Shown here: positions 29,865-39,643 of the stretch, in pieces | Layout of the letters: every line of letters starts with the position of its first letter | How positions within the stretch are numbered: position 1 is the first letter of the stretch | Assembly (NCBI GenBank): GCA_000818945.1 | Contig: KN805443.1 | Coordinates: 290 to 64,289, forward strand | DNA: 64,000 bases | Reading direction: 5' to 3' | From: Schizochytrium sp. CCTCC M209059 | Taxonomy: Eukaryota > Sar > Bigyra > Thraustochytrida > Thraustochytriidae | Made by a program: the position numbers and the translations under genes | The notes under the pieces: model-generated | The model's input: the letters and a program-made list of their open reading frames with translations, nothing else | Told to the model about the DNA's origin: nothing | Databases searched by the model: none

Positions 29865-30163
29865 GACAGCATTTTGCTAGGCAACAGGCCGAATTCGGCA
29901 GGCAGACCACCTTCGCTGCAGGTCTGTCAAGGACGTGCGCGCGCAGACGAGGAGCGCGTGCACGCTGAGAAGTAGCAGCGAGTAAGTGGCGCCACGCAGG
30001 CGAGCTGCACTTTCGCCTCGCTGCAGCGCTTTGCTGACTGAGGCGAATCCTTCAAGAAAGGAACAGTGCCGCGTCGCGCGTGGTGCTCTGCATTGCTGCA
30101 GAGAGCTCGCAGAGAAAGGGAGAAAAAAGACCAACCCGTCTGTGCGCAAACGGAAAGAGAACC

Positions 30164-33100
30164 ATGGCTGATGGTGTGAGCATCAAGGTCTGTGTGCGGT
30201 GCAGACCGTTCACGAAAGATGACCAGCTCGGTGTAAAGATGACGCAAGTCGACGAAGAGAACGGCGAGGTGGAGTTGCTTAATTCCAAATACTCTACAAC
30301 GCGTTTTGGGTTCTCGTACTCGTGGTGGTCTGCCTACGGCTACAACCGGCACATTACCGGCCCCGAGGGAAAGGGTGAGCCGTCGCCCAACGACCTTGCT
30401 GCTGCAGAGGAAATGACCATGGTAAATCAGGAGCAAGCGTACGCCACGGTGGGTACCAAAGTGTACAATGACCTCATGTCGGGCAACTCTGTAGTGCTTT
30501 TCGCCTACGGTTTGTCTGGTTCCGGTAAGACTTTCACAGTCTTTGGCCCCGACGCCCCAGACATTCCTGAGGCATGGTACAAGCACTCCGAGCCGCACCC
30601 ACTTTGGGGCATCTTCCCGCAGCTCGCGTACGAGGTGTTCAAGAAGAAGGAGGATGGCTGGAAGGTGACAATGAAGTACTTTCAGAACGTAGTTGACACT
30701 GTACGTGACCTCATGTCGCCCATGGCCAAGGAAATGTCGTACAAGACGGGCATGAAGAAGGACAAGGACGGTTTTATGGACATTGACTGGTGCGAGTCCG
30801 CCGTCCTCGAGACTTGGGACGATCTGCGCAAGGCCTTCATGTCGGCAAACGCTCGCAAGGCCATTGCTCCAACTCAATTTAATCACCAGTCGACCCGCGG
30901 ACATTGTATCATGACACTTGAGGTGGAAATGCCGCACCCGACCGTCAAAGGAACGAAGCAGCGCGGACGGGTTTACGTATGCGATTTGGCCGGTACCGAG
31001 CCTGCAGGTGACATTGTTTACGCCAATTACAAGAAGATCGTGTACGAGAACGGTGACATTGAGCACAAGTACCTTGGACCGCATCCGGACCAGAGCAAGA
31101 CGAAGCAATTGCAGGATCAAGGCAAGAAGATTAACCTGTCGCTCTCGGAGATGGCAAATTTTTTCCTCAAGATGGCCAAGGCGGTGCAGGAGAAGAAGCT
31201 GAAGCCAGGTCAGTCGATTCCCGGCTGTAACACGTACTTTTTGTCCAAGTTTCTCAAGGACACCATTCTCATCAGTCGCTCATACTTGTTTACGGCCATT
31301 CGCCCCGAGGTTTCGTACCTAAATTACACCTTTGCAACGCTGCAGTTTGCCAAGAATGCTTCTGTGATCAAGCTGCAGCCCAAGAAGGCGACCTCGGCGC
31401 AGTCGAAGCGCGAGATGCAGCTCATGGAGGAGTTGGAAAAGATGAAGTCCATGATCGAGGAACTCAAGAAGAGCGGCGGCGGCGGCGGCGGCTTGGACAT
31501 GGAAGAAATGAACCGCATGCTCGCAGACAAGCAGGCGCAGCTTGTGAGCGAGATGAAAGGCGAGGCAGACAAGACCAAGCAACAGGAAATGGAAAAGCAG
31601 AAGCAACAGTACTCGAGCCGTGGCATTGCTCTCAGTTGGTTCGAGCCCGAGCCCGCGCATCCACATCTTGTCAATCTCGACGAGGACAGCTTCCGCGACC
31701 GTCGCTTTCTCTTCATCTTCGAAAAAGAGTCCACTGTCTTTGGTCGCAACAAGGGCGACATTCAGCCGCTCAATATGGACATGGTCGACGAGCATTGTAC
31801 CTTTGAGAAGAAAGGCCCAGAGGAGGTGTACCTTGTGGGCGGCGAGGGATCGGTGTACCACAACGGTAAGATGCTCGAAAAGGGCGAGCGCATCAAGCTG
31901 GAGAAGTTTGACCGTGTGGTGATCGGCACGGACATCATGCTCTTCCGCTACAGCTTCTCTGCGGACGACTCTGTGGATGACGAACCAGACGCACGCAGCG
32001 CTATTCAAGAGTACCACCAGGCAGCTCGTGCTAAGGATAGTGCCTACCAGGAGCAAGCGCGCAAGCTCGAGGAGGATAAGCGCAAGCTGCAGGAGGAGCT
32101 GGAACGCATGAAGCGCGAGGGCAGTTCCGATGAGGACATTGACTCCAAGAAGCAGGCCATGGAGGCATGGAAGGCCATTGATGAGACCATGCTCAATACC
32201 GTGCCGATTCTACGTCAAATGGAGCACATGTGTGCCCAAGTGGGTCGCGATATGCTCGAGTTCAAGCTGAGTCTGCAACATCCTCGAGAGAAGCTTGTCC
32301 CCGATGTAAAGGTCCAAGTCACGGACACGGAGACGAACACCGTCGTCTTTCTCGATCCATTCGAGATTCAGGATAACATGAACATCCTCAAGGATCAGAT
32401 TCAGCAGCTCAAGTGGAAGGAAGAGCCGTACGAGGTCCCGGCTGATGAGGAGATTGTCAAGATGCTCTTTGACAGCTCGTACCAGATTGGAACCTGCACC
32501 AACTTTCTTTTGCACTGCACGCTGTGCATGGAGACGGACGAGGACGAAAGCACGCTTGATTTGATGAAGTCTGTGATCCCGTACGACAAAATTGGTGAGC
32601 TCGAGGTGTTCTGGAAGCCCCTTGCTTCTCCAGACTCTGAGGAGCGCCCGGATGACATTGATGACCCCTCGGACCTTTTGGGCAAGAGCTGGACGTACAA
32701 GATTGAAATTGGTAGCCTCTCGCACCTTGCGACGCCTGTGGCGGAGGCACGCGTTGAGTTCGAGTTTTATGGACAGCGATACTCAACCGAAGCGATTTCC
32801 ACTGGAGCCAAGACGCGCGAGGTGAACTTGGCATACTCTGAAATTCTGCATGTGGAAAAGGTGGACCAGGAATTTCTCGACTACCTTGACTCTGTCGAGC
32901 TTAAATTTGAGGTCTTCATCAAGCCTTGGGAGGACTGCAAGCTGAAGCCGCTGTCAAACCGCGATCCAGTCATTTGCAGAAACCTTGGTCTCAGTCTGCC
33001 CGAGGGAGCCGAGGTCGCCGGTGACCCTATGCAGGAGATCCAGGCGCTCAAGGCCGAGAATGCTGAGCTTCGTGCGCAGCTAGATCTCTTGCGCCAGGAA

Positions 33101-33253
33101 AAGTATGAAGAAGCCTACAAGAAGCACGTTGCTCTGCTTGAGGAGCGCATTGCCTCGCTCGAGGCCAACGCTGGCAAGTCCAAGGCCGTGCAAAAGCTTG
33201 AGGCCGCCAAAGAGACTGACTCCGCTCTCAACAACGGAGCTTACGAAGAGTAG
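30164..33253 (+). CDS. Divergent kinesin-3-like motor with FHA domain
   Basis: 1029 residues from the ATG at 30164, whose context ACCATGG is optimal; the upstream open frame lacks conservation. Motor motifs: VCVRCRPF at 9-16, P-loop GLSGSGKT at 116-123, switch I NHQSTRGH at 240-247 (SSRSH expected), switch II DLAGTEPAG at 274-282. A long insertion follows switch II, and the microtubule-binding DSKLTRLL element is replaced by NTYFLSKFLKDT near 356-367. A coiled coil with a Gly6 run at about 411-485 precedes an FHA domain (PHLVNLDEDSF at 500-510, TVFGRN at 524-529, about 515-600), matching the KIF1 arrangement. A C2-like or beta-rich middle and a final coiled coil (about 945-1015) follow. No PH domain is evident. 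Codon use is strongly biased to C/G ends, suggesting high expression. Confidence 0.85.
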   Translation: MADGVSIKVCVRCRPFTKDDQLGVKMTQVDEENGEVELLNSKYSTTRFGFSYSWWSAYGYNRHITGPEGKGEPSPNDLAAAEEMTMVNQEQAYATVGTKVYNDLMSGNSVVLFAYGLSGSGKTFTVFGPDAPDIPEAWYKHSEPHPLWGIFPQLAYEVFKKKEDGWKVTMKYFQNVVDTVRDLMSPMAKEMSYKTGMKKDKDGFMDIDWCESAVLETWDDLRKAFMSANARKAIAPTQFNHQSTRGHCIMTLEVEMPHPTVKGTKQRGRVYVCDLAGTEPAGDIVYANYKKIVYENGDIEHKYLGPHPDQSKTKQLQDQGKKINLSLSEMANFFLKMAKAVQEKKLKPGQSIPGCNTYFLSKFLKDTILISRSYLFTAIRPEVSYLNYTFATLQFAKNASVIKLQPKKATSAQSKREMQLMEELEKMKSMIEELKKSGGGGGGLDMEEMNRMLADKQAQLVSEMKGEADKTKQQEMEKQKQQYSSRGIALSWFEPEPAHPHLVNLDEDSFRDRRFLFIFEKESTVFGRNKGDIQPLNMDMVDEHCTFEKKGPEEVYLVGGEGSVYHNGKMLEKGERIKLEKFDRVVIGTDIMLFRYSFSADDSVDDEPDARSAIQEYHQAARAKDSAYQEQARKLEEDKRKLQEELERMKREGSSDEDIDSKKQAMEAWKAIDETMLNTVPILRQMEHMCAQVGRDMLEFKLSLQHPREKLVPDVKVQVTDTETNTVVFLDPFEIQDNMNILKDQIQQLKWKEEPYEVPADEEIVKMLFDSSYQIGTCTNFLLHCTLCMETDEDESTLDLMKSVIPYDKIGELEVFWKPLASPDSEERPDDIDDPSDLLGKSWTYKIEIGSLSHLATPVAEARVEFEFYGQRYSTEAISTGAKTREVNLAYSEILHVEKVDQEFLDYLDSVELKFEVFIKPWEDCKLKPLSNRDPVICRNLGLSLPEGAEVAGDPMQEIQALKAENAELRAQLDLLRQEKYEEAYKKHVALLEERIASLEANAGKSKAVQKLEAAKETDSALNNGAYEE

Positions 33254-34173
33254 GTTTTTACTTAATTATGGCCCCTCCTTTTCCCTGTTCTGTCCCATTC
33301 ATCCATTCTCTTGACGCGTTCGTGTTCACAGACATAGTATCTTGGTACTTGATAGTACTACGTATACCTACCTGCTTACTCACATTGTATGCTGATTGCG
33401 AGCGCGTGACTCACCTAAAAAAGTAATACGTACTGCACCTTGCGACAGCGCTGGATTCGGCCGGATGAAGCCTTTGGACTGCCCTCTTTTTGTTTTTGTT
33501 TTTTTTTCCCTTCGGACATTCTCCCGCCGCAACAGATTCTAATTTTGCACGGTACGTATAGCTTGGGGACACGCCGCAGCGGCTCGCCTTGACTTCCATC
33601 GAGAAGGCCTTGCGTTACTACATGCGCCACTGGTGCGTGTCGCGCAGCGTCAATCTTGCCAACCGACGAAGAGTCAAACCAAGCTGCTCCTGCCAGCCTG
33701 CGTCACGACCTCATAGGTCGAATTCCACCGTCGAGCTCCCCCATCGGCCGGCCAGCCAATACGTGCGCTCGCCCGCTGCTGCTGGCAGAGGCCGCCGCGG
33801 CCGCAGCCGCCCTCTTATGCCCGCCTGCCCGGCGCAGCACGTGCATGCCCCGAGCAGCGCGTGCACGTGCCGAACGAGTCCTTGAAATGGCACGCGCGGC
33901 CGGAGAAAGTGAAGCTTTCTGCGGCCGACAGTGAAGCTTTCCGCAGCCGCAGTAACTTTTTCCTTCTTTCCGCAGGCCTGCCCGGTCCCGCTGTTGCTGC
34001 TATGCAGAGCGGCGAGCAGTGAGCAGCCGCCGCCCCAGTGTGCATAAAGGCAGACTCGAGCCGTGTGCGTGGAGCAGAGCAGCGCGGAGCAGCGCAGGGC
34101 AGAGCAGCGCGCGACGGGCGGGCAACAGACCAGCAGCACCAGCAGCACCAGCAGCACCAGCAACACCAGCAGG
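33254..34173. other. Intergenic region between FHA kinesin and DUF1336 gene
   Basis: 920 bases, both flanking genes on +. The first part is AT-rich 3' DNA with AGTACTACGTATACCTACC near 33352-33371 and a T9 run near 33500. The second part is GC-rich promoter DNA containing a GTGAAGCTTTC(T/C)GC direct repeat (about 33909 and 33931), a CATAAAGG element at 34043 and an (AGCACC)n run at about 34130-34165 just before the start. Minus-strand frames here are low-complexity artefacts. Confidence 0.6.
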
Positions 34174-36132
34174 ATGTGGGCGTGCAGCAAGCGCGCCGCC
34201 GCGCGCACATCGCGGCGGCGGCGCTCAGAAATGGCGCTCAAGACCGAGGCGACGCTGGGCGGTGCACGCGCCGTGGCCGCGGCCGAGGCGGCTGCAGAGG
34301 GCGCGCCGCGCGCGCCGTGGTCGCTCAACGGAAGACCTGTGTTCAAACAACCGCTCGAAGACGACGCGGAGCTCGACGAGGTCGCGTGCAATGGGTACGG
34401 CCGACCTTGCAACGAAGAAGCTCCGTACGTAGTGTGCGGCGCGAGCGCAGTCCACGGCCACGAGCCGATCGCTCATATGGCGAGCCGTCTTGAGTCGCTC
34501 AAGGCGTACATTGACGCGGAGGGCACTGACGAAACTGAGCTTGCCGTGCACCTGCCCAAATTCTTAGTCATGGTCTGGCGGTACCAGTCCCTTTTCGGCT
34601 CGGACCACTACGGCATTATTCAAATCTTTCGTCGGAACGACGACGCGATTGGCGCCATGAGCGCCGATGCAATCGCACTTTTGCGCAGTCTTGTTCAGAC
34701 TGGCGACATGAGCGCGCTGCGAGTGCGTGCCGAGCTCCAAGACCCTTCACCGACGCTTCGCGCCGTGTCTTATGCGCTCGGTGCTGAAGAACCGGTCCAC
34801 ATTGCAGAACGCTTGACGTGCTCGTCCTTTCATGGGCCCAATTATTTCGAAATTGACTACGACATTGCAAGCAACACAATGGCGTCGCTTTTACGTGGCT
34901 CCTTTATGAGCGCTGCAAGTACCTCAACCTTTGATACGATCTGGACCCTTTCGACATCTGCAGAGAACGCTGATGAAGACGACGAGAAGGAAAAATCGAT
35001 TGAAGATGACGTGCCGTTGGCGTCGGTGCGCTGGTATTACACCGACCTAGAAGAGATCATCGTCGATCTTGACGAAGACATGAAACCACTTTTGCCGGGC
35101 TGGGGAAATGCAGTCAATCCGCAAGCCGGTCGCAGCCCTGCACCTCCTCTAAATCTCCCTGCTGACGCGTGGGACGAGCACTTGCCCACATACGCTAAGA
35201 CATCATTGAGGACCGGCCCAATCACTGCCTTTGCAGGAGAAGAGTCTGTTGCTGATGTTGAATTCAACGTTAATGTCGACATGGATGACGACGCAGACGA
35301 GGACGTGCCCACCGGTGAGGTAATGAGCAATAACGATCCTTCTGATACCGAGTTGGTCTCGGCTCCGCGAAACTCATATGGCGAGCCTGACTTCGCTGCG
35401 TTCAAAGTGCGTGGACCGGGATACATGCGCGACGCTGAGGTGGTAAATCGAAAGTTCAAAGTGCCTTCCGAATCTCCTCTTTATGTTATTGCAGGAGCAC
35501 ATGTGTTCAAGTCCAAATCGAATTTGAACCATGTGGCTGATAAGGTTGCCTCGCTCAAGTCGTTTTTGAAAAAGTACCGAAAATCCGCAGGATCCTCCGA
35601 ATTTCCGCTCTTTCTCATCGTATGCTGGGTCTTCAAGTCCACATGGACGGGCGAGTACACTTCGGTCGTGCACGTATTTCGCCGTGATGAGGAGGTCATT
35701 GCGTCGCTGTCGCCAGGCGTCCGAAGCACATTTGCTTCCTTTGTGCAGGGCAACGAGAAAATGCGCATGGAGCGACTCAAATTGCTGGCCAAGGTCCGCG
35801 GCGGCTCGGCTTCGGTGAGAAAGACGATCAGTTCGTTGAACCTTGACCGACCCGTGCTTCTCGCGAAAAAGTTGCGAACGCAGTTTTTTCAGGGTGAAAA
35901 CTACCTCGAGTACGATCACGATGTCAGCAGCAGCACCACGGCATCGATTTTGAACAACACAGTCACCAAAGCAAGCGCGGGCCTCATCATTGACACGTGC
36001 TGGGTTGCGGAAGCCAAGCATGAACGCGAGTTGCCGGAACGTTTCTTTTGTGGTGTGCGCTGGAACTATGTTAATTTGAACAAGAGCACCATCACTTTGG
36101 ATAAAAACTACAGACCGGTGAGCAGTTCATAA
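34174..36132 (+). CDS. Tandem DUF1336 (EDR2 C-terminal domain) protein
   Basis: 652 residues from the first ATG at 34174; a second ATG at 34231 has good context and would give 633. Two related halves are visible. The C-terminal half (about 408-650) is a standard DUF1336/EDR2_C domain: FKVRGPGYMRD, the FPLFLIVCWVFKS strand, a KVRGGSASVRKTI turn, LRTQFFQGENYLEYDHDV and LPERFFCGVRWNYV. The first half (about 70-300) repeats these elements in weaker form (PKFLVMVWRYQS, LTCSSFHGPNYFEIDYDI, PLASVRWYYTDL). An acidic linker with DMDDDADEDV separates them. In plants the domain sits behind PH and START domains in EDR2; here neither is present. Function is unknown; a lipid- or membrane-related role is inferred from the plant family only. 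Confidence 0.8.
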   Translation: MWACSKRAAARTSRRRRSEMALKTEATLGGARAVAAAEAAAEGAPRAPWSLNGRPVFKQPLEDDAELDEVACNGYGRPCNEEAPYVVCGASAVHGHEPIAHMASRLESLKAYIDAEGTDETELAVHLPKFLVMVWRYQSLFGSDHYGIIQIFRRNDDAIGAMSADAIALLRSLVQTGDMSALRVRAELQDPSPTLRAVSYALGAEEPVHIAERLTCSSFHGPNYFEIDYDIASNTMASLLRGSFMSAASTSTFDTIWTLSTSAENADEDDEKEKSIEDDVPLASVRWYYTDLEEIIVDLDEDMKPLLPGWGNAVNPQAGRSPAPPLNLPADAWDEHLPTYAKTSLRTGPITAFAGEESVADVEFNVNVDMDDDADEDVPTGEVMSNNDPSDTELVSAPRNSYGEPDFAAFKVRGPGYMRDAEVVNRKFKVPSESPLYVIAGAHVFKSKSNLNHVADKVASLKSFLKKYRKSAGSSEFPLFLIVCWVFKSTWTGEYTSVVHVFRRDEEVIASLSPGVRSTFASFVQGNEKMRMERLKLLAKVRGGSASVRKTISSLNLDRPVLLAKKLRTQFFQGENYLEYDHDVSSSTTASILNNTVTKASAGLIIDTCWVAEAKHERELPERFFCGVRWNYVNLNKSTITLDKNYRPVSSS

Positions 36133-37242
36133 TTCAGGGCACACTTCATATTATCTTTCATTTCGTATTTTCTGTTGTTGTACTTTCTCATTTCATTATC
36201 GGGTCATGTCCACTGTTAAGTTTTGCGCAAGATTTCTATCTGATGTCATCCGGTCCCATCTCATCCATCTCGTCTCGACTCATCTTGTTCTATTTCTATT
36301 TTATTCAGTCTTTTCTGTTTTTTTCTTGTCTCGGCTTGTCTTAAGCTCAACTCGACATGGTGTATGTTTGGGTGCGCTGGCAAGGAGGTTATCGGATGAG
36401 CTTGCTTCCAAGCGCATCATCGTCGGTCCCGAACTTTTTGCGAGTACGCCGGTTCGCCCGCTCCCGCTGTCGTGGACTGAACGCCGTGACGTTGGGACGG
36501 GAGGCGACCACGCGGGCGCGCCAGAATCAGTACGACCTGGTCTCCGCATATCCTACCTCGCCTTACTATGTGCGTCTTGCTGTGCGCAGCCAGCTAGCTA
36601 GCATGCGTTGAACCCAATCAGTGGCACGAACGGCACGTCTGGGTCCCGAAAGACGAGCGGCATCGAAATGGCCCACAGCAGGCGGACACAATCGAAATCG
36701 CTCTCCATCACCACAAGATGAAGGAATGGGATCATTTATTTATACATGGGACCAGTCCCACCTGGCGGAATTCGTGTTCCGCGTGTCGGACGATTCATTG
36801 AGCTCGTCCTTGCGCGCGCGACCCTGCGGGCTCGCGCAGTACAGTCGAAAAAGGGCGAGTCGCAAGAAAAGCCGAGGAGCGGGCGCAAGGCTCCCAATCT
36901 CCTCATTTGGGACTTTCGAGGCCGCTCACGCTGGGGGCGTGAGACAGGAAAAGAAATTATGGAGAGCAAAGCTTTTCAGATCGCACTTCTCCCAAAAGAA
37001 GGCACGTTGCTTGTGGCATTTGGTCACTTGGCTTTCCTTGCGCTCACCAAGCGACTTGAATCCAGAACACATCAGTGAGCAGGCAGCCGCCAATCAAGGC
37101 ACAGACGCTGACCTGGTACCAAAGCAGACACAAAACGCAACCCTGCCAGAAACAACTTGAAGGTGAGGGCCAAGCGGACCCAGCGCGGCGAATCGCTCGC
37201 TCAACATCGGCTTTGGCCTCGTCACGAGGAAGTAGGACAAAC
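36133..37242. other. Intergenic region upstream of the acyltransferase gene
   Basis: 1.1 kb between two + genes. The first 250 bases are a T-rich 3' region (TCTTGTTCTATTTCTATTTTATT around 36280). The rest contains a TTATTTATACATGG element at about 36733-36746 that may serve as a core promoter. Frames at 36621-37160 and 36746-37078 lack recognisable domains and conserved-looking composition, so I do not call them. Confidence 0.5.
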
Positions 37243-39231
37243 ATGCAAGGTGGTCAGCAAAAGAACGAGCATGCGTTGCAAGGAAGAAATGACAATGGCG
37301 CGATACATGGGGAAGTGGTTAACGCCGTTGTACACTTGAGCAGAAAGAAGAGCACTCGTACCAGCTTGAAGAAGAGTGGACGCGCAAGGTCTAGAAAGCG
37401 GCGCAAGATGCTGCGCACCATTTCTGGTATTCGAGCCTTTGCTACACTTTGGATCGTTCTGGGTCACTTTCAAGACACCAATTTCCGTTTTAACCACGAC
37501 ACAACCTTTTTGCTTGTCTTGAGTCGCGGCTTCATCGCTGTTGGTGTTTACATTGTTCTCAGCGGGTTCATGACGCACTATGCATACCAAGCAAGACAAT
37601 ATGATACATGGCGTGCGTGGTGCGCATTTTATCTTCGCCGCGTGGGACGCGTCCTGTTCACCTATGAAGTGTCCTGTCTTCTGGGTCTCTGCGACCCGCT
37701 CTTTACGCGGCACGATGCTCTTATCACCAAGCACCCTCTTCAAGTCGTTTCGGTGTGCCTATTGGTCCAATCGTGGTTTGAGATCCCTTCGCAGGAAGGC
37801 TTCTCGCGCGACTTTCCAAACTCTCCAAACGCTGGTGGTTGGACAATTTCCACGCTTCTCTTCGCCTGGTTACTCTATCCACTTATGAATGCTTTCATGC
37901 GCCGCTTTAATCAGGCCACGGGAAATGCGCTGGGTGCCAAACTAGGCCTGGCAGCTCTCATGTATGCACTTGGTATGCTTCCGTGCATCCTCATGTACGT
38001 CACGCAAGCAGGTGTGATTTCCAATCAGCAATTTGAGCTCCTGTACAAGTTTCCAATTTTGAGACTTCCGGACTTTGTCATTGGGGTCATCCTCGCTGAA
38101 TTGGTCAATGATCCTCGGGTCGCATCGAAACAGAGACTGTGGCGCTACCTCCCCGACACACTGACCCTCGGGTTTGCACTCTTTGTGTGTCTCTGTCCGC
38201 TCGAGTCTTCTCCTCTCACGGGTCTTCCCGAGGGCGTGGAACAGCCGCTTATTCGTGAAAATGCCGAAGCCTTTCTTATTTCAGGCTTATCTCCGATCAT
38301 GGCAGCCATGCTTCTTGGCTATGGAATCAACTCAGGTCGTACGGACCTCGGGTTCTCATTTTCGGGCCTTCTTGAATATCGCGCGGTCGAAATAATTGGT
38401 GGGTTTTCCTTTGCGGTGTACTGCTTTCAGTTCACAATCTTCTTCATGATCGAACAGTGGCAATACAGTCAGACGGGTATCGATTCTGTCGCGATAATTC
38501 CGCATTTAGGGGCCGTTGCGGTGCCCGCGCGACTTGTGGCAGGATACTTGCTTCCGTACTTACTCATTCTCTTTCTCTTTGCAGGGGCATGGACACTATG
38601 GGCTGAGCAGCCTGTAGCTGCGCGTCTAGCAGCCTTTTCGAAGCGTCATTTCGAGGGTCCAATCATCGTGCGCCAACCATCGACATCCATTCAAGATCGA
38701 GTTGCATCCTCTCGCATGGGCGTAGCATCTCTCGACCTTGTCGTGCCTCCAAAGGCTGCTGTAGAATCGTACCGCACGAGACGCTCCCTCACGGCCCAAG
38801 CGCCTGCATTGAATTCTGTTCCAAGCGCAAGATACTTTGTGAACTCGCACGTGGAAGCCCAGTTCGAAGCCGAAGACATTGAAGATGCACAGCGTGTCCC
38901 CTTCGAAGGAGAAGAGCATGATAGCCTCGAAGATGTTGACAGCGAGGAGGATGAAGATGCAGATGATGAGGACGAGGATGAGGATGAGGACGATGAAGAT
39001 GGCGAGAACGACATTGATGATTTCATGAGCTTTGGCACCTCAAGAGTTGGATCCGAGGCAGGCTTAGCTTCAGAGCGGACCCTGACGAGCGCGGCCTTTC
39101 AGTCTGATGGCGAAGACGATGAGGATGACAGCGCATCAACAAAAGGGACGGGGGGGAGCCGAAATGCTGATCTCGACGCTGGTCGCACATCAGGAGCAAA
39201 GATGGGATGGGCCTTTTCGACGTGCGCTTGA
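37243..39231 (+). CDS. Acyltransferase-3 family multipass membrane protein
   Basis: 662 residues from the ATG at 37243; an ATG at 37408 directly before the domain is an alternative. A basic N-terminus precedes the acyltransferase-3 domain (about 56-465). Its hallmark lies at 62-75, GIRAFATLWIVLGH, with the conserved Arg64 and His75, then GFIAVGVYIVLSGF and about ten hydrophobic helices. The family (OafA, NRF-6-like) moves acyl groups onto sugars or other extracytoplasmic acceptors. The substrate cannot be told. The C-terminal cytosolic-looking tail carries an extended Asp/Glu tract (about 567-595) and Ser-rich repeats, absent from bacterial members. It could act in modifying wall polysaccharides or lipids, consistent with a thraustochytrid's scaly sulfated wall, but that is inference. 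Confidence 0.85.
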   Translation: MQGGQQKNEHALQGRNDNGAIHGEVVNAVVHLSRKKSTRTSLKKSGRARSRKRRKMLRTISGIRAFATLWIVLGHFQDTNFRFNHDTTFLLVLSRGFIAVGVYIVLSGFMTHYAYQARQYDTWRAWCAFYLRRVGRVLFTYEVSCLLGLCDPLFTRHDALITKHPLQVVSVCLLVQSWFEIPSQEGFSRDFPNSPNAGGWTISTLLFAWLLYPLMNAFMRRFNQATGNALGAKLGLAALMYALGMLPCILMYVTQAGVISNQQFELLYKFPILRLPDFVIGVILAELVNDPRVASKQRLWRYLPDTLTLGFALFVCLCPLESSPLTGLPEGVEQPLIRENAEAFLISGLSPIMAAMLLGYGINSGRTDLGFSFSGLLEYRAVEIIGGFSFAVYCFQFTIFFMIEQWQYSQTGIDSVAIIPHLGAVAVPARLVAGYLLPYLLILFLFAGAWTLWAEQPVAARLAAFSKRHFEGPIIVRQPSTSIQDRVASSRMGVASLDLVVPPKAAVESYRTRRSLTAQAPALNSVPSARYFVNSHVEAQFEAEDIEDAQRVPFEGEEHDSLEDVDSEEDEDADDEDEDEDEDDEDGENDIDDFMSFGTSRVGSEAGLASERTLTSAAFQSDGEDDEDDSASTKGTGGSRNADLDAGRTSGAKMGWAFSTCA

Positions 39232-39643
39232 ACACGTTTTGGGGAGGAAGAATCCTAGTTCGTGAGCGTCCCCCCCCCCCCCCCCCCGAAGACGAGAGGA
39301 CGAGATGACGAGAAGACGAGAGGACGAGATGACGAGATGACGAGCTGCTAATGGTTTTCTTTTCAGTCTGGCTACATTGATGGAGATCAACAAGAGATGG
39401 GATGAATGAAATGAAGAAATGGAAAAATGCATGAGTGAATGGACGAGTGAGTGAAATTAACATTGAGGTACTAGGTTTAGGCAGGAGGCGGGTAGGTATA
39501 CATCGGTAGTAGAGAGGCAGTCACATCGATCGGTTTGGCATCCATTCATAACAGAGTGAAGTTAGTATTCATGTTGGATGTTATGTTCGCTTAAGGTTTC
39601 GCGCGCGCGGCCATCGTAGTACTTGTATTTCGCCACACAGAAT
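39232..39643. repeat. Convergent 3' region with C18 homopolymer and GACGAGA minisatellite
   Basis: A run of 18 C residues (39270-39287) is followed by about seven degenerate GACGAGA(T/G) units to about 39342. The rest contains GAATGAATGAAATGAA-type repeats around 39400-39460 and a GTACTAGGTTTAGG stretch. The C run can form a G-quadruplex on the minus strand and its length is prone to assembly error. Confidence 0.85.

Larger units (their letters stand above)
27158..30163. other. 3-kb gene-poor gap with an AT-richer core; possible degraded element
   Basis: The largest gap in the window. 27158-27600 is probably the TRAPPC9 promoter and 29880-30163 the kinesin leader. Between about 27610 and 29880 base composition shifts to more A and T, and several medium frames with ordinary amino-acid composition occur but match nothing I know: 28563-29036 (+, 157 codons, Asp-rich start), 27861-28076 (-), 29314-29676 (-) and 29511-29864 (-). 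The last two overlap in different frames, as if frameshifted or spliced. GGCCTAGGTCTAGGTAGGCCTA lies at 29169-29190. I find no inverted repeats, integrase or reverse transcriptase motif. Confidence 0.45.

Noticed and set aside
33711..34412. 233-codon minus-strand frame before the DUF1336 gene
   Set aside because: Leu/Val and Ser/Ala runs from the AGCACC repeat; overlaps the true gene start.
36621..37160. 179-codon frame between DUF1336 and acyltransferase genes
   Set aside because: No domain, basic random-looking composition, overlapping frames in other phases.
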